From Microbacterium esteraromaticum (lineage in GTDB: Bacteria > Actinomycetota > Actinomycetes > Actinomycetales > Microbacteriaceae): 64,000 nt of DNA. Below are positions 33,029 to 44,169 of the stretch, piece after piece; position 1 is the first letter of the stretch; each line of letters opens with the position of its first letter. A program made the position numbers and the translations under genes. The stretch lies in contig NZ_FUKO01000017.1 in NCBI RefSeq assembly GCF_900163815.1, forward strand, positions 1-64,000, written 5' to 3'. The notes under the pieces were generated by a model that did not search any database, was not told the DNA's origin, and saw nothing but the letters and a program-made list of their open reading frames with translations.

Positions 33029-35143
33029 GTGGCTCAAGAGGAGCTCGCCGACCTGAACATGGTCCGCAACATCGGCATCATGGCTCACATCGATGCTGGA
33101 AAGACCACCACCACCGAGCGCATCCTGTTCTACACAGGTGTGAACCACAAGCTCGGCGAGACCCACGACGGTGGCGCGACGACCGACTGGATGGAGCAGG
33201 AGAAGGAGCGCGGCATCACGATCACGTCTGCCGCCGTGACCTGCTTCTGGAACAACAACCAGATCAACATCATCGACACCCCCGGTCACGTGGACTTCAC
33301 CGTCGAGGTGGAGCGCTCGCTGCGCGTGCTCGATGGCGCCGTCGCCGTCTTCGATGGCAAGGAAGGCGTCGAGCCGCAGTCCGAGACCGTCTGGCGTCAG
33401 GCTGACAAGTACAACGTTCCGCGCATCTGCTTCGTCAACAAGATGGACAAGCTCGGTGCGGACTTCTACTTCACCGTCGACACCATCGTCAACCGCCTCG
33501 GCGCGCGTCCGCTCGTGCTGCAGCTGCCCATCGGTGCCGAGAACGACTTCGTCGGCGTTGTCGACCTGGTCGAGATGCGCGCACTGTACTGGGAGGGCGA
33601 CTCCAAGGGTGATGTCACCATGGGCGCCAAGTACGAGGTCAAGGAGATCCCCGCCGATCTCGTCGAGAAGGCCGCAGAATACCGCCAGGCCCTGCTCGAG
33701 ACCGTCGCCGAGACCGACGACGCGCTGCTCGAGAAGTTCTTCGGTGGCGAAGACCTCACGGTCGCCGAGATCAAGGGCGCCATCCGCAAGATGGTCGTCA
33801 ACAGCGAGATCTACCCGGTGCTGTGCGGCTCCGCATTCAAGAACCGCGGCGTGCAGCCGATGCTGGATGCTGTCGTCGACTACCTGCCGAACCCTCTCGA
33901 CGTCGGTGCCATCGAGGCGCACGACCCGAAGGACTACGACACGATCATCGAGCGTCGCCCCGACGCCAACGATCCGTTCTCGGCACTCGCGTTCAAGGTC
34001 GCCGTGCACCCGTTCTTCGGTCGCCTGACCTACATCCGCGTGTACTCGGGTCACCTCGACTCCGGCTCGCAGGTCATCAACTCGACCAAGGGCAAGAAGG
34101 AGCGCATCGGGAAGATCTTCCAGATGCACGCCAACAAGGAGAACCCGGTCGACGCCGTCTCCGCCGGAAACATCTACGCCGTCATCGGCCTGAAGGACAC
34201 CACCACCGGTGACACCCTGGCAGACCTGGCAGCGCCCGTCGTCCTCGAGTCGATGACGTTCCCGGAGCCGGTCATCGAGGTCGCCATCGAGCCGAAGACC
34301 AAGGCTGACCAGGAGAAGCTGGGCACCGCGATCCAGAAGCTCGCCGAGGAAGACCCGACGTTCCGCACGGAGCTGAACCCCGAGACCGGTCAGACGACCA
34401 TCAAGGGCATGGGCGAGCTGCACCTGGACATCCTGGTCGACCGCATGAAGCGCGAGTTCAAGGTCGAGGCGAACGTGGGCAAGCCCCAGGTCGCCTACCG
34501 CGAGACGATCAAGAAGACCGTCGAGAAGCACGACTACACGCACAAGAAGCAGACCGGTGGATCGGGTCAGTTCGCAAAGATCCAGTTCAACATCGAGCCG
34601 CTTCCGCTCGACAACGAGAAGACCTACGAATTCGTGAACTCTGTGACCGGTGGTCGCATTCCTCGCGAATACATCGGGTCGATCGATGCCGGTTTCCAGG
34701 ATGCGATGAACGTCGGCGTGCTCGCCGGCTTCCCGATCGTGGGCGTGAAGGCGACCATCGTCGATGGTGCCGCGCACGACGTCGACTCCTCGGAGATGGC
34801 GTTCAAGATCGCTGGCTCGATGGGCTTCAAGGAAGCCCTTCGTCGCGCCAACCCCGTGCTGCTCGAGCCGCTGATGGCTGTTGAAGTCCGTACTCCCGAG
34901 GAGTACATGGGCGATGTCATCGGCGACCTGAACTCGCGTCGTGGCCAGATCCAGTCGATGGAAGACGCCGCAGGCGTCAAGGTCATCCGCGCGTCGGTTC
35001 CGCTGTCGGAGATGTTCGGCTACATTGGCGATCTGCGGTCGAAGACTTCGGGGCGTGCTGTTTACTCGATGGAGTTCGACAGCTACGCCGAGGTCCCCAA
35101 GGCAGTTGCCGAGGAGATCGTCCAGAAGACCAAGGGCGAATAA
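33029..35143 (+). CDS. fusA: Elongation factor G
   Basis: EF-G (704 residues), the GTPase of ribosomal translocation. The G domain has [14 protein letters not shown] (G1), RGITI (G2), DTPGHVDF (G3) and NKMDK (G4), followed by the domain II-V regions through the usual C-terminus. The 704-residue length is normal. GTG start, SD AAGGAAA. It is separated from rpsG by a strong hairpin and from tuf by a larger one plus a new promoter. Confidence 0.98.
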   Translation: MAQEELADLNMVRNIGIMAHIDAGKTTTTERILFYTGVNHKLGETHDGGATTDWMEQEKERGITITSAAVTCFWNNNQINIIDTPGHVDFTVEVERSLRVLDGAVAVFDGKEGVEPQSETVWRQADKYNVPRICFVNKMDKLGADFYFTVDTIVNRLGARPLVLQLPIGAENDFVGVVDLVEMRALYWEGDSKGDVTMGAKYEVKEIPADLVEKAAEYRQALLETVAETDDALLEKFFGGEDLTVAEIKGAIRKMVVNSEIYPVLCGSAFKNRGVQPMLDAVVDYLPNPLDVGAIEAHDPKDYDTIIERRPDANDPFSALAFKVAVHPFFGRLTYIRVYSGHLDSGSQVINSTKGKKERIGKIFQMHANKENPVDAVSAGNIYAVIGLKDTTTGDTLADLAAPVVLESMTFPEPVIEVAIEPKTKADQEKLGTAIQKLAEEDPTFRTELNPETGQTTIKGMGELHLDILVDRMKREFKVEANVGKPQVAYRETIKKTVEKHDYTHKKQTGGSGQFAKIQFNIEPLPLDNEKTYEFVNSVTGGRIPREYIGSIDAGFQDAMNVGVLAGFPIVGVKATIVDGAAHDVDSSEMAFKIAGSMGFKEALRRANPVLLEPLMAVEVRTPEEYMGDVIGDLNSRRGQIQSMEDAAGVKVIRASVPLSEMFGYIGDLRSKTSGRAVYSMEFDSYAEVPKAVAEEIVQKTKGE

Positions 35144-35150
35144 GCCCTTC

Positions 35151-35212
35151 ATCCGGCACTTCGGTGGGCTCAATGTTCCAGACTGGTTCTTGAGCCCGTC
35201 GGAGGGCCGGAT
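35151..35212 (+). terminator. Long hairpin between fusA and tuf
   Basis: Two 23-nt arms (35151-35173 and 35190-35212) can pair almost fully, with the perfect core GGGCTCAA/TTGAGCCC and outer ATCCGGC/GCCGGAT. The 16-nt loop holds a small CCAG/CTGG. There is no U-run. It is a likely terminator or attenuator of the rpsL-rpsG-fusA unit, which makes tuf separately controlled. Confidence 0.65.
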
Positions 35213-35240
35213 ACCCGACAACTTCACATTCACTCTCTAC

Positions 35241-35246
35241 TAAACT
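35241..35246 (+). promoter_or_regulatory. Candidate -10 element of tuf
   Basis: TAAACT lies in an AT-rich patch 79 nt before the tuf start, right after the fusA-tuf hairpin. A convincing -35 box is not visible. Confidence 0.45.
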
Positions 35247-35324
35247 GAGAAAAGCTAATCAGTAGGGACCCGGTCACAATCCAGTGCCCGGCAATTCCTA
35301 CACGAACGTCCTGAGGAGGACCCA

Positions 35325-36518
<1,194 letters not shown>

Positions 36519-36533
36519 GCATCTGCTTTCCCT

Positions 36534-36569
36534 GAAGAGGGGTCGGACCACACGGTCCGGCCCCTCTTC
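36534..36569 (+). terminator. Terminator of tuf
   Basis: GAAGAGGGGTCGGACC (36534-36549) pairs with GGTCCGGCCCCTCTTC (36554-36569) around an ACAC loop, 16 bp with one G-U. It has no long U-run, as is usual in high-GC actinobacteria. Confidence 0.85.
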
Positions 36570-36712
36570 TGCATTCGGAAGCACTCTGCAACCAGGCGAC
36601 GCCCCGGCTGAATCGGACACGCGGATGCTCGACCTGTTGTATCGGGACGGAATCGCGTAGAAATGCGTCAAGAGCAGACAGGCTGCTCAGCCGAAACGGC
36701 GGGAGGAAACCC

Positions 36713-36925
36713 ATGGGCATTGAAGACATGGTCAACAAGGGCAAGGACCTGTTCGAACAGAACAAGGACAAGATCGATGACGCCCTCAAGAGTGACCAGG
36801 CTGAGCAGATCAGCGATAAGGTCCTCGACGGTGTCGCGGGCTTCGCCAAGAAGGTGGCGCCGGGCTCCGCCGATCAGATCGATGACGTTCGAGACAATGT
36901 CGACAAGTCGGTGGGCAACGAATAG
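36713..36925 (+). CDS. MT0933/Rv0909-type antitoxin-like small protein
   Basis: A 70-residue charged helical protein (MGIEDMVNKGKDLFEQNKDK...) with the two-helix, Lys/Asp-rich pattern of the MT0933 (Rv0909) antitoxin family. In mycobacteria such a protein pairs with a START-like toxin (Rv0910). No partner is adjacent here, so this is an orphan and its antitoxin role is uncertain. Strong SD GGGAGGAAA. It is a monocistronic unit enclosed by two terminators between tuf and the S10 operon. It may be stress-induced, as in relatives, but that is inference. Confidence 0.7.
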   Translation: MGIEDMVNKGKDLFEQNKDKIDDALKSDQAEQISDKVLDGVAGFAKKVAPGSADQIDDVRDNVDKSVGNE

Positions 36926-36943
36926 CGAACGCTCCAGAGCCGA

Positions 36944-36977
36944 AGAAGGCGATGCACCTTCGGGTGCGTCGCCTTCT
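36944..36977 (+). terminator. Terminator of the antitoxin-like gene
   Basis: AGAAGGCGATGCACC (36944-36958) pairs with GGTGCGTCGCCTTCT (36963-36977) with one G-U around a UUCG tetraloop. This is an exceptionally stable intrinsic terminator shape. Confidence 0.85.
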
Positions 36978-37074
36978 GGCTTTCCGTCGAGATGACACAA
37001 AGCGAATCCATCCCCTAGGGGATGCTCCACCCAGCGTCTTGGAAGAGCTGAGAAACGGCGCGACACGCCCGGGT

Positions 37075-37104
37075 TTGCGGTAGACGAATCCGCCATGGCA
37101 GAAT
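37075..37104 (+). promoter_or_regulatory. Candidate promoter of the S10 operon
   Basis: TTGCGG (37075-37080), an 18-nt spacer and CAGAAT (37099-37104). It would give a 5' leader of about 350 nt before rpsJ. Confidence 0.45.
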
Positions 37105-37109
37105 AGACA

Positions 37110-37463
37110 GGTTCCACATTCCTGCCGTCTTCGTGATGTGCGGGATCACTGTCTTGAAAGTGCATAGGCGGCGCAGTCCCTCCGGGGTGAGCGCAGGGTT
37201 CTAGGCCACGGGCAGCAGAACACACAATCCGACACCTCCATTTTTGGGGGTCTCGCCGTGCCTGCACGGCGGGAGTCGGCATCCGCATGCTCCGGCACGC
37301 GGGCTGACAGCAGAACAGTGGTGCACGTGAAGGATGCAGGAACCGCTTGCGGATCCGAATTCCAGGAGCAGAGTGCCGAGGCGTGAACAGCGCCGTCGTG
37401 CGTCCAATGCCCCAGGGCCACCCGGTCCCGGTCGGTATGACGCGTAAAGAGAGAGAGCAGACA
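37110..37463 (+). other. Long gene-free leader of the S10 operon
   Basis: About 350 nt between the candidate S10 promoter and rpsJ with no convincing gene. Within it, TTTTTGGGGG at 37241-37250 is followed by a hairpin GCCGTGC/GCACGGC, and several G/C-rich inverted segments occur. The last 30 nt is purine-rich (AAAGAGAGAGAGCAG). In other bacteria S10 leaders carry ribosomal-protein-binding structures. I cannot match this one to a known motif. Confidence 0.45.
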
Positions 37464-37772
37464 ATGGCGGGACAGAAGATCCGCATTCGCCTGAAGTCGT
37501 ATGACCACGAGGTCATCGACACGTCGGCACGCAAAATCGTCGACACCGTGACCCGTGCGGGCGCGACAGTCGTCGGCCCCGTGCCGCTGCCGACCGAGAA
37601 GAACGTCGTGTGCGTCATCCGGTCGCCGCACAAGTACAAGGACAGCCGTGAGCACTTCGAGATGCGCACGCACAAGCGTCTGATCGACATCGTCGACCCG
37701 ACGCCGAAGGCAGTCGACTCGCTGATGCGTCTCGACCTCCCGGCTGACGTCAACATCGAGATCAAGCTGTAA
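37464..37772 (+). CDS. rpsJ: 30S ribosomal protein S10
   Basis: S10 (102 residues), which also acts in transcription antitermination as NusE. It starts [16 protein letters not shown] and ends in the VNIEIKL-type sequence. An upstream in-frame extension exists, but the homology and the purine-rich SD (GAGAGAGAG) fix the ATG at 37464. It is the first gene of the S10 operon, 8 nt before rplC. Confidence 0.97.
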   Translation: MAGQKIRIRLKSYDHEVIDTSARKIVDTVTRAGATVVGPVPLPTEKNVVCVIRSPHKYKDSREHFEMRTHKRLIDIVDPTPKAVDSLMRLDLPADVNIEIKL

Positions 37773-37780
37773 GGGTCGCC

Positions 37781-38440
37781 ATGGTTGACATCAACGCAAA
37801 GATTTCCAAGGGAATGCTCGGCACCAAGCTCGGCATGACCCAGGTCTGGAACGAGAACGGCAAGCTCGTTCCCGTCACCGTCATCGAGCTGGCTTCGAAC
37901 GTGGTCACCCAGGTTCGCACCCCCGAGAAGGACGGCTACAACGCCGTTCAGATCGCCTACGGCCAGATCGACCCCCGCAAGGTGAACAAGCCGCTGACCG
38001 CTCACTTCGAGGCTGCTGGCGTCACCCCGCGTCGTCACGTCACAGAGATCCGCACCGCGGATGCTGCTGACTACGCGCTGGGCCAGGAGCTCACCGTCGA
38101 CGGCGTGTTCGAGTCCGGACAGCTGGTCGACGTCGTCGGCACCAGCAAGGGCAAGGGCACCGCCGGTGTCATGAAGCGTCACAACTTCAAGGGCGCGTCC
38201 GCATCTCACGGTGCGCACCGCAACCACCGCAAGCCCGGCTCCATCGGCGCATCGTCGACTCCGAGCCGCGTCTTCAAGGGCATGCGCATGGCCGGCCGAA
38301 TGGGTGGCGAGCGCGTGACCGTCCTCAACCTCACGGTGCACGCCATCGACGTCGAGAAGGGACTCATGCTCGTCAAGGGCGCGGTCCCCGGCGCTCGCGG
38401 TCGCATCGTCTACGTCCGCAACGCAGTGAAGGGAGCCTGA
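37781..38440 (+). CDS. rplC: 50S ribosomal protein L3
   Basis: L3 (219 residues), an early-assembly protein near the peptidyl transferase centre. It shows [13 protein letters not shown] near the N-terminus, the [16 protein letters not shown] loop and the [19 protein letters not shown] core. The gene follows rpsJ by 8 nt and precedes rplD by 4 nt, inside the operon. Confidence 0.97.
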   Translation: MVDINAKISKGMLGTKLGMTQVWNENGKLVPVTVIELASNVVTQVRTPEKDGYNAVQIAYGQIDPRKVNKPLTAHFEAAGVTPRRHVTEIRTADAADYALGQELTVDGVFESGQLVDVVGTSKGKGTAGVMKRHNFKGASASHGAHRNHRKPGSIGASSTPSRVFKGMRMAGRMGGERVTVLNLTVHAIDVEKGLMLVKGAVPGARGRIVYVRNAVKGA

Positions 38441-38444
38441 TCAC

Positions 38445-39107
38445 ATGGCTGACTCGACTCTCGCGCTCGACGTCTACTCGGTCGATGGCAAGAAGGCTGG
38501 CTCTGTGGAGCTGCCCGCCGCGATCTTCAACGTCGAGACCAATGTCCCGCTGATCCACCAGGTCGTCGTCGCGCAGCGCGCTGCCGCACGACAGGGCACC
38601 CACGCCACGAAGACTCGTGGCGCGGTATCCGGTTCTGGTCGCAAGCCTTTCAAGCAGAAGGGCACCGGTAACGCGCGTCAGGGCTCGGTTCGCATGCCGC
38701 AGCACCGCGGCGGTGGCACCGTCCACGGCCCGCAGCCGCGCGACTACTCGCAGCGCACCCCCAAGAAGATGATCGCTGCCGCCCTGCTGGGTGCGCTGAG
38801 CGACCGCTTCCGCGGTGAGCGCCTGCACGCCGTTGAGGCTTTCGTCGCCGACAGCGCTCCTTCGACCAAGACCGCCGCTGGCCTCATCGCCAACGTCGCA
38901 CCGTCGAAGAACGTGCTGATCGTCATCGAGCGGTCGGACGAAGTGACCGTGAAGAGCGTTCGCAACCTGCCGAACATTCACGTGCTCAGCTTCGACCAGC
39001 TCAACGCCTACGACGTGATCGTCTCCGACGACATCGTCTTCACCAAGGCCGCGCTCGAGTCGTTCATCGCCTCGAAGACCGGCGCAACCGAGGAGGTCTC
39101 GGCATGA
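38445..39107 (+). CDS. rplD: 50S ribosomal protein L4
   Basis: L4 (220 residues), lining the exit tunnel. It has [25 protein letters not shown], the tunnel-loop region, and RTPKKM. In E. coli L4 represses its own S10 operon, which makes the long leader upstream interesting. The stop overlaps the rplW start (ATGA). Macrolide-linked residues cannot be judged without an alignment. Confidence 0.97.
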   Translation: MADSTLALDVYSVDGKKAGSVELPAAIFNVETNVPLIHQVVVAQRAAARQGTHATKTRGAVSGSGRKPFKQKGTGNARQGSVRMPQHRGGGTVHGPQPRDYSQRTPKKMIAAALLGALSDRFRGERLHAVEAFVADSAPSTKTAAGLIANVAPSKNVLIVIERSDEVTVKSVRNLPNIHVLSFDQLNAYDVIVSDDIVFTKAALESFIASKTGATEEVSA

Positions 39108-39424
39108 CCGAGCAGAACGTCCTCGCGACGGCTCTGAACAAGGACCCGCGCGACATCATCCTGGGACCGGTCGTCTCCGAGAAGAGCTACGGCCTGATCG
39201 ATGAGGGCAAGTACACCTTCCTCGTGGACCCGCGTGCCTCGAAGACGGAGATCAAGCTCGCCATCGAGAAGATCTTCGGCGTCAAGGTGGCATCGGTGAA
39301 CACGATCAACCGCGTCGGCAAGGCCCGCCGCACCCGTTTCGGCACCGGCAAGCGCAAGGACACCAAGCGCGCCATCGTCGCGCTGAAGTCGGGAACAATC
39401 GACATCTTCACGGCAGTCGGCTGA
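39104..39424 (+). CDS. rplW: 50S ribosomal protein L23
   Basis: L23 (106 residues), located at the tunnel exit where it binds trigger factor and SRP. It has [29 protein letters not shown] and the basic loop [16 protein letters not shown]. Start coupled to rplD. Confidence 0.96.
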   Translation: MTEQNVLATALNKDPRDIILGPVVSEKSYGLIDEGKYTFLVDPRASKTEIKLAIEKIFGVKVASVNTINRVGKARRTRFGTGKRKDTKRAIVALKSGTIDIFTAVG

Positions 39425-39444
39425 CCGGGGGATAAGGACAGAAT

Positions 39445-40284
39445 ATGGCTATTCGCAAGTACAAGCCCACGACCCCGGGTCGCCGCGGCTCGTCGGTGGC
39501 TGACTTCGCCGAGATCACACGATCGACGCCGGAGAAGTCGCTGCTGCGTCCGCTCTCGAAGACCGGTGGTCGCAACAACCAGGGCCGCATCACGACCCGC
39601 CACATCGGTGGTGGACACAAGCGTCAGTACCGCGTCATCGACTTCCGTCGCAACGACAAGGACGGCGTCAACGCCAAGGTCGCGCACATCGAGTACGACC
39701 CCAACCGCACCGCTCGCATCGCGCTGCTGCACTACTTCGACGGCGAGAAGCGCTACATACTCGCGCCGACGAAGCTGAAGCAGGGCGACGTCGTCGAGTC
39801 GGGTGCGGGAGCGGACATCAAGCCGGGAAACAACCTCCCGCTGAAGAACATCCCCACCGGTACCGTGATCCACGCGATCGAGCTGCGTCCCGGTGGCGGA
39901 GCGAAGATGGCACGTTCGGCCGGCGCCTCGGTGCGCCTGGTCGCGAAGGACGGCCCCTACGCTCAGCTGCGTCTGCCCTCGGGCGAGATCCGCAACGTCG
40001 ATGCGCGCTGCCGCGCGACCATCGGCGAGGTCGGCAACGCCGAGCAGTCGAACATCAACTGGGGCAAGGCTGGCCGCAACCGTTGGAAGGGCATCCGCCC
40101 GACCGTCCGCGGTGTCGCAATGAACCCGGTCGACCACCCGCACGGTGGTGGCGAGGGCAAGACGTCCGGTGGTCGTCACCCGGTCTCCCCGTGGGGCCAG
40201 GCAGAGGGTCGCACCCGCAACCCCAACAAGGCCAGTGACAAGTACATCGTCCGTCGCCGCACCGCTGGCAAGAAGCGCAAGTAG
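39445..40284 (+). CDS. rplB: 50S ribosomal protein L2
   Basis: L2 (279 residues), the conserved 23S-binding protein needed for subunit joining and peptidyl transfer. It has [21 protein letters not shown], and the C-terminal [14 protein letters not shown] with the invariant His of the active-site vicinity. The SD is GGGGATAAGGAC. 20 nt after rplW. Confidence 0.98.
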   Translation: MAIRKYKPTTPGRRGSSVADFAEITRSTPEKSLLRPLSKTGGRNNQGRITTRHIGGGHKRQYRVIDFRRNDKDGVNAKVAHIEYDPNRTARIALLHYFDGEKRYILAPTKLKQGDVVESGAGADIKPGNNLPLKNIPTGTVIHAIELRPGGGAKMARSAGASVRLVAKDGPYAQLRLPSGEIRNVDARCRATIGEVGNAEQSNINWGKAGRNRWKGIRPTVRGVAMNPVDHPHGGGEGKTSGGRHPVSPWGQAEGRTRNPNKASDKYIVRRRTAGKKRK

Positions 40285-40296
40285 GAGTAGAGGAAG

Positions 40297-40578
40297 ATGC
40301 CACGCAGTCTCAAGAAGGGCCCCTTCGTCGACGAGCACCTGCTTCACAAGGTGGTCGGTCAGAACGAAGCCGGTTCCAAGAACGTCATCAAGACCTGGTC
40401 ACGCCGATCGATGATCATCCCGGCGATGCTGGGTCACACGATCGCCGTCCACGATGGTCGCAAGCACATCCCCGTGTTTGTCACCGAGACCATGGTCGGA
40501 CACAAACTGGGCGAGTTCGCGCCCACCCGCACCTTCCGCGGCCACGTGAAGGACGACAAGAAGGGCCGTCGCCGCTGA
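40297..40578 (+). CDS. rpsS: 30S ribosomal protein S19
   Basis: S19 (93 residues), in the 30S head next to S13. It begins [16 protein letters not shown], has [24 protein letters not shown] and ends KKGRRR. 12 nt after rplB. Confidence 0.97.
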   Translation: MPRSLKKGPFVDEHLLHKVVGQNEAGSKNVIKTWSRRSMIIPAMLGHTIAVHDGRKHIPVFVTETMVGHKLGEFAPTRTFRGHVKDDKKGRRR

Positions 40579-40603
40579 CGCGGGGACGATAGAGGAGAGA
40601 GAA

Positions 40604-41005
40604 ATGGTGGAGTCCATCGCACGCGTGCGACACATCCGCGTGACCCCTCAGAAGGCTCGTCGCGTCGTCGCACTCATCAAGGGCAAGCAGGCGCAGGAAG
40701 CGCTCGCCATCCTGAAGTTCGCACCGCAGGGTGCCAGCGAGCCGATCTACAAGCTCGTGCACTCTGCAATGGCGAACGCATCGGTGAAGGCAGACCGCGA
40801 CGGCGAGTTCCTCGACGAGCAGGACCTGTACGTGAAGAACGCGTACGTCGACGAGGGCACGACGCTCAAGCGTTTCCAGCCCCGTGCTCAGGGTCGCGCA
40901 TTCCAGATCAAGAAGCGCACGAGCCACATCACGGTCGTGCTGGCTACTCCGGAGGTCGCTGACGCGGCAGCCGCAGAGGCCACGACGAAGAAGGCGAGCA
41001 AGTAA
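40604..41005 (+). CDS. rplV: 50S ribosomal protein L22
   Basis: L22 (133 residues), whose loop lines the exit tunnel. It contains [23 protein letters not shown] and ends its core in [12 protein letters not shown] short Ala/Thr/Lys-rich tail (about 20 residues) extends past the usual end. SD AGAGGAGAGAG. It overlaps rpsC by one nucleotide (TAATG). Confidence 0.96.
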   Translation: MVESIARVRHIRVTPQKARRVVALIKGKQAQEALAILKFAPQGASEPIYKLVHSAMANASVKADRDGEFLDEQDLYVKNAYVDEGTTLKRFQPRAQGRAFQIKKRTSHITVVLATPEVADAAAAEATTKKASK

Positions 41006-41754
41006 TGGGCCAGAAGGTAAACCCGTACGGCTTCCGCCTCGGAATCACCACGGACCACGTGTCGCGTTGGTTCTCGGACTCGACGAAGCCGGGCCAGCGT
41101 TACGCCGACTACGTGGCCGAGGACATCAAGATCCGTCAGCTGCTCGAGAAGCAGCTCGATCGTGCCGGCGTCTCGAACATCGAGATCGAGCGCACCCGCG
41201 ACCGCGTGCGTGTGGACATCCACACCGCACGTCCTGGCATCGTCATCGGTCGCCGTGGCGCCGAAGCCGAGCGCATCCGCGGTGACCTCGAGAAGCTCTC
41301 GGGCAAGCAGATCCAGCTGAACATCCTTGAGGTCAAGAACCCCGAGGCTGACGCTCAGCTCGTCGCGCAGGGCATCGCCGAGCAGCTCTCTGCTCGTGTG
41401 GCGTTCCGTCGCGCGATGCGCAAGGGTCTGCAGGGCGCTCAGCGCGCCGGCGCCAAGGGCATCCGCATCCAGGTCTCCGGCCGCCTCGGTGGCGCGGAGA
41501 TGAGCCGTTCCGAGTTCTACCGCGAAGGCCGTGTGCCGCTGCACACCCTCCGCGCGAACATCGACTACGGCTTCTACGAGGCAAAGACCACCTTCGGCCG
41601 CATCGGCGTGAAGGTCTGGATCTACAAGGGCGACCTCACCAACAAGGAACTCGCTCGCGAGCAGGCGAACCAGAAACCGTCACGTGACCGTGGTGGCGAC
41701 CGTCGTCGCGCTCCGCGGAACGAGGCTCCGGTCGCAGAAGGAGCGTCGGCATAA
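41005..41754 (+). CDS. rpsC: 30S ribosomal protein S3
   Basis: S3 (249 residues), part of the mRNA entry channel. It has the KH domain with [26 protein letters not shown] and VWIYKGD. The C-terminal 40 residues are basic and Arg/Asp-rich, then acidic ([20 protein letters not shown]), longer than in E. coli. It is translationally coupled at both ends. Confidence 0.97.
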   Translation: MGQKVNPYGFRLGITTDHVSRWFSDSTKPGQRYADYVAEDIKIRQLLEKQLDRAGVSNIEIERTRDRVRVDIHTARPGIVIGRRGAEAERIRGDLEKLSGKQIQLNILEVKNPEADAQLVAQGIAEQLSARVAFRRAMRKGLQGAQRAGAKGIRIQVSGRLGGAEMSRSEFYREGRVPLHTLRANIDYGFYEAKTTFGRIGVKVWIYKGDLTNKELAREQANQKPSRDRGGDRRRAPRNEAPVAEGASA

Positions 41755-42173
41755 TGCTCATCCCGCGCAAGGTCAAATTCCGCAAGCAGCATCACCCGAA
41801 GCGCTCGGGCCAGGCATCCGGCGGCACGAAGGTCTCCTTCGGCGAGTTCGGCATCCAGGCTCTCACCCCCGCTTATGTGACCAACCGTCAGATCGAGTCC
41901 GCTCGTATCGCGATGACCCGTCACATCAAGCGTGGTGGAAAGGTGTGGATCAACATCTACCCCGACCGCCCCCTCACCAAGAAGCCTGCGGAAACCCGCA
42001 TGGGTTCCGGTAAGGGCTCGCCGGAGTGGTGGGTCGCGAACATCAAGCCGGGTCGCGTCCTCTTCGAGGTCGCTGGCGTGAGCGAAGAACTCGCTCGCGA
42101 GGCACTCACCCGTGCCATTCACAAGCTGCCTCTCAAGGCACGCATCATCAAGCGCGAGGAGGGCGACGCGTAA
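41754..42173 (+). CDS. rplP: 50S ribosomal protein L16
   Basis: L16 (139 residues), contacting A-site tRNA and the peptidyl transferase centre. It starts [17 protein letters not shown] and has [22 protein letters not shown], the conserved Arg/Gly/Ser loop. It overlaps rpsC and rpmC by one nucleotide each (TAATG junctions). Confidence 0.97.
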   Translation: MLIPRKVKFRKQHHPKRSGQASGGTKVSFGEFGIQALTPAYVTNRQIESARIAMTRHIKRGGKVWINIYPDRPLTKKPAETRMGSGKGSPEWWVANIKPGRVLFEVAGVSEELAREALTRAIHKLPLKARIIKREEGDA

Positions 42174-42487
42174 TGGCGATCGGCACCAAGGAGCTCGCAC
42201 CTGTCGAGCTCGATACGTTCGAAGACCAGCGCCTCGTCGAGGAGCTGCGTAAGGCCAAGGAGGAGCTGTTCAACCTCCGTTTCCAGTCGGCCACCGGCCA
42301 GCTGGAGAGCCACGGCCGCATCCGCGCCGTCAAGCGCGACATCGCGCGCCTTTACACCGTGATCCGCGAGCGTGAGCTGGGCATTCGTGCCACGCCAGCG
42401 CCCGTCGAGGCTCCGGCCAAGAAGGCGTCCAAGGCGAAGGCGAAGAAGGAAGCTTCGGCTGACGCGCCCAAGGAGGAGGCCGAGTAA
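42173..42487 (+). CDS. rpmC: 50S ribosomal protein L29 with extended tail
   Basis: L29 (104 residues), at the tunnel exit by L23. The normal two-helix core ([25 protein letters not shown] through [16 protein letters not shown]) ends near residue 70. A Lys/Ala/Glu-rich tail of about 30 residues follows ([15 protein letters not shown]...), unlike the usual 63-70-residue L29. The start is fixed by the TAATG junction. Confidence 0.95.
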   Translation: MAIGTKELAPVELDTFEDQRLVEELRKAKEELFNLRFQSATGQLESHGRIRAVKRDIARLYTVIRERELGIRATPAPVEAPAKKASKAKAKKEASADAPKEEAE

Positions 42488-42792
42488 TGGCTGAGAAGAA
42501 AGCAGCTGCGCACGGCGAGCACGATGTGCGCGACGCAAGCGCACGCGGTTACCGCAAGGCTCGCCGTGGATACGTCGTCAGCGACAAGATGGACAAGACC
42601 ATCGTCGTCGAGGTCGAAGACCGCGTGAAGCACGCGCTCTACGGCAAGGTCATTCGCGTGACCTCAAAGGTCAAGGCGCATGACGAGGACAACACCGCCG
42701 GCATCGGCGATCTCGTTCTCATCAACGAGACTCGGCCGCTGAGCGCCACCAAGCGCTGGCGTCTGGTGGAGATTCTGGAGAAGGCCAAGTGA
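42487..42792 (+). CDS. rpsQ: 30S ribosomal protein S17
   Basis: S17 (101 residues), an OB-fold primary binder of 16S rRNA. The core [23 protein letters not shown] follows a short charged N-terminal extension (about 20 residues). It ends with [13 protein letters not shown]. Junctions: one-nucleotide overlap with rpmC and GTGA overlap with rplN. Confidence 0.96.
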   Translation: MAEKKAAAHGEHDVRDASARGYRKARRGYVVSDKMDKTIVVEVEDRVKHALYGKVIRVTSKVKAHDEDNTAGIGDLVLINETRPLSATKRWRLVEILEKAK

Positions 42793-43157
42793 TTCAGCAG
42801 GAGTCCCGCCTCAAGGTCGCCGACAACACCGGCGCGAAGGAACTGCTCACGATCCGTGTTCTCGGTGGTTCGCGCCGCCGCTACGCGGGATTGGGTGACA
42901 CCATCGTCGCGACTGTCAAGGACGCGATCCCCGGCGGCAACGTCAAGAAGGGCGATGTGGTCAAGGCTGTCATCGTCCGCACCAAAAAGTCCACGCGCCG
43001 TTCCGACGGCTCGTACATCAAGTTCGACGAGAACGCCGCCGTGCTACTGAAGAACGATGGGGAGCCCCGTGGCACCCGCATCTTCGGACCGGTCGGTCGC
43101 GAGCTTCGTGACAAGAAGTTCATGAAGATCGTCTCGCTGGCGCCGGAGGTTATCTGA
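42789..43157 (+). CDS. rplN: 50S ribosomal protein L14
   Basis: L14 (122 residues), at the subunit interface near the GTPase factors. It begins with GTG (residues [19 protein letters not shown]) and ends [10 protein letters not shown], the classic C-terminus. Coupled to rpsQ. It opens the spc part of the locus. Confidence 0.97.
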   Translation: MIQQESRLKVADNTGAKELLTIRVLGGSRRRYAGLGDTIVATVKDAIPGGNVKKGDVVKAVIVRTKKSTRRSDGSYIKFDENAAVLLKNDGEPRGTRIFGPVGRELRDKKFMKIVSLAPEVI

Positions 43158-43159
43158 TC

Positions 43160-43519
43160 ATGGCGAACATCAAAAAGGGTGACCTGGTTCAGGTCATGAC
43201 CGGCCGCAAGCAGGATAAGGGCGGCGACCGCGGCAAGCAGGGCAAGGTCCTCGATATCCTTGGCGAGCAGAACCGCGTCGTCGTGGAGGGCGTGAACTAC
43301 GTCACCCGCCACACTCGTGTGGGCCAGACCCAGCGCGGCACCAAGACCGGTGGAATCGAGACCGTCGAGGCCCCGATCCACATTTCCAACGTCGCCGTCG
43401 TCGACCCCTCGACCAAGAAGCCGACCCGTGTCGGCCACCGTGTCGAGGAGCAGGTCAAGGACGGCGTGAAGCGCACGGTTCGCGTGCGCTATGCAAAGCA
43501 GTCAGGTAAGGACCTCTGA
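43160..43519 (+). CDS. rplX: 50S ribosomal protein L24
   Basis: L24 (119 residues), a KOW-domain assembly initiator. It has [27 protein letters not shown] and NRVVVEGVN. The stop overlaps the rplE start (TGATG). Its position between rplN and rplE is canonical. Confidence 0.96.
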   Translation: MANIKKGDLVQVMTGRKQDKGGDRGKQGKVLDILGEQNRVVVEGVNYVTRHTRVGQTQRGTKTGGIETVEAPIHISNVAVVDPSTKKPTRVGHRVEEQVKDGVKRTVRVRYAKQSGKDL

Positions 43520-44109
43520 TGGCAGCGACTGACGCCGCGGTGGCTGGCAAGACCCAGCCCCGCCTCAAGGCGAAGTACAACAACGAGATCAAGAAGACTC
43601 TGCAGGAGGAGTTCGGCTACCCGAACGTCATGCAGATCCCCGGTCTTGTGAAGGTCGTCGTCAACACCGGTGTCGGCGAGGCGGCTCGCGACAGCAAGGT
43701 GATCGATGGCGCGGTCGAAGACCTCGTCAAGATCACCGGCCAGAAGCCGATCGTCACGAAGGCTCGCAAGTCCATCGCGCAGTTCAAGCTGCGTGAAGGA
43801 CAGGCCATCGGTGCGCACGTCACCCTCCGCGGCGACCGCGCATGGGAGTTCGTCGACCGCCTGGTCAACCTCGCACTGCCCCGCATCCGCGACTTCCGCG
43901 GTCTGTCGGGTGACCAGTTCGATGGCAACGGCAACTACACCTTCGGTCTCCAGGAGCAGAGCGTGTTCCACGAGATCGATCAGGACAAGATCGACCGCGT
44001 TCGCGGTTTCGACATCACGGTCGTCACGACGGCGAAGACGGATGACGAGGGACGTGCACTCCTGCGCGCGCTCGGCTTCCCGTTCAAGGCCGCCGACGCC
44101 CCGGCATGA
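43519..44109 (+). CDS. rplE: 50S ribosomal protein L5
   Basis: L5 (196 residues), which binds 5S rRNA and contacts S13. It has [49 protein letters not shown] and [12 protein letters not shown]. It is the last gene of this coupled run. In many bacteria rpsN (S14) follows. Here a palindrome and a promoter follow instead. Confidence 0.97.
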   Translation: MAATDAAVAGKTQPRLKAKYNNEIKKTLQEEFGYPNVMQIPGLVKVVVNTGVGEAARDSKVIDGAVEDLVKITGQKPIVTKARKSIAQFKLREGQAIGAHVTLRGDRAWEFVDRLVNLALPRIRDFRGLSGDQFDGNGNYTFGLQEQSVFHEIDQDKIDRVRGFDITVVTTAKTDDEGRALLRALGFPFKAADAPA

Positions 44110-44114
44110 CCCTT

Positions 44115-44154
44115 CGACAGGCTCAGCAACCGGCAACGGTTACTGAGCCTGTCG
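44115..44154 (+). repeat. REP-type palindrome after rplE
   Basis: CGACAGGCTCAG (44115-44126) pairs perfectly with CTGAGCCTGTCG (44143-44154). Inside, AACCG/CGGTT pairs around a GCAA tetraloop. I recall the CTTCGACAGGCTCAG core as widespread in actinobacterial intergenic regions. It sits where rpsN would be and can act as a terminator of the upstream unit. Confidence 0.85.
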
Positions 44155-44163
44155 GACTGCACG

Positions 44164-44169
44164 TACAAT
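44164..44169 (+). promoter_or_regulatory. -10 element of an internal spc promoter
   Basis: TACAAT, nearly the TATAAT consensus, 76 nt before rpsH and just after the palindrome. A -35 like TTACTG at 44140 (18-nt spacing) is weak. It would restart transcription for rpsH-rplF-rplR-rpsE-rpmD-rplO. Confidence 0.6.

Noticed and set aside
32918..35233. 771-codon open frame on the minus strand opposite fusA
   Set aside because: Translation gives no recognisable domain, while the plus strand is unmistakable EF-G. It is a third-position GC artefact.
37347..37463. N-terminal extension of S10 from an upstream ATG
   Set aside because: The extension has no similarity to S10 proteins, and the purine-rich ribosome binding site lies directly before the ATG at 37464.
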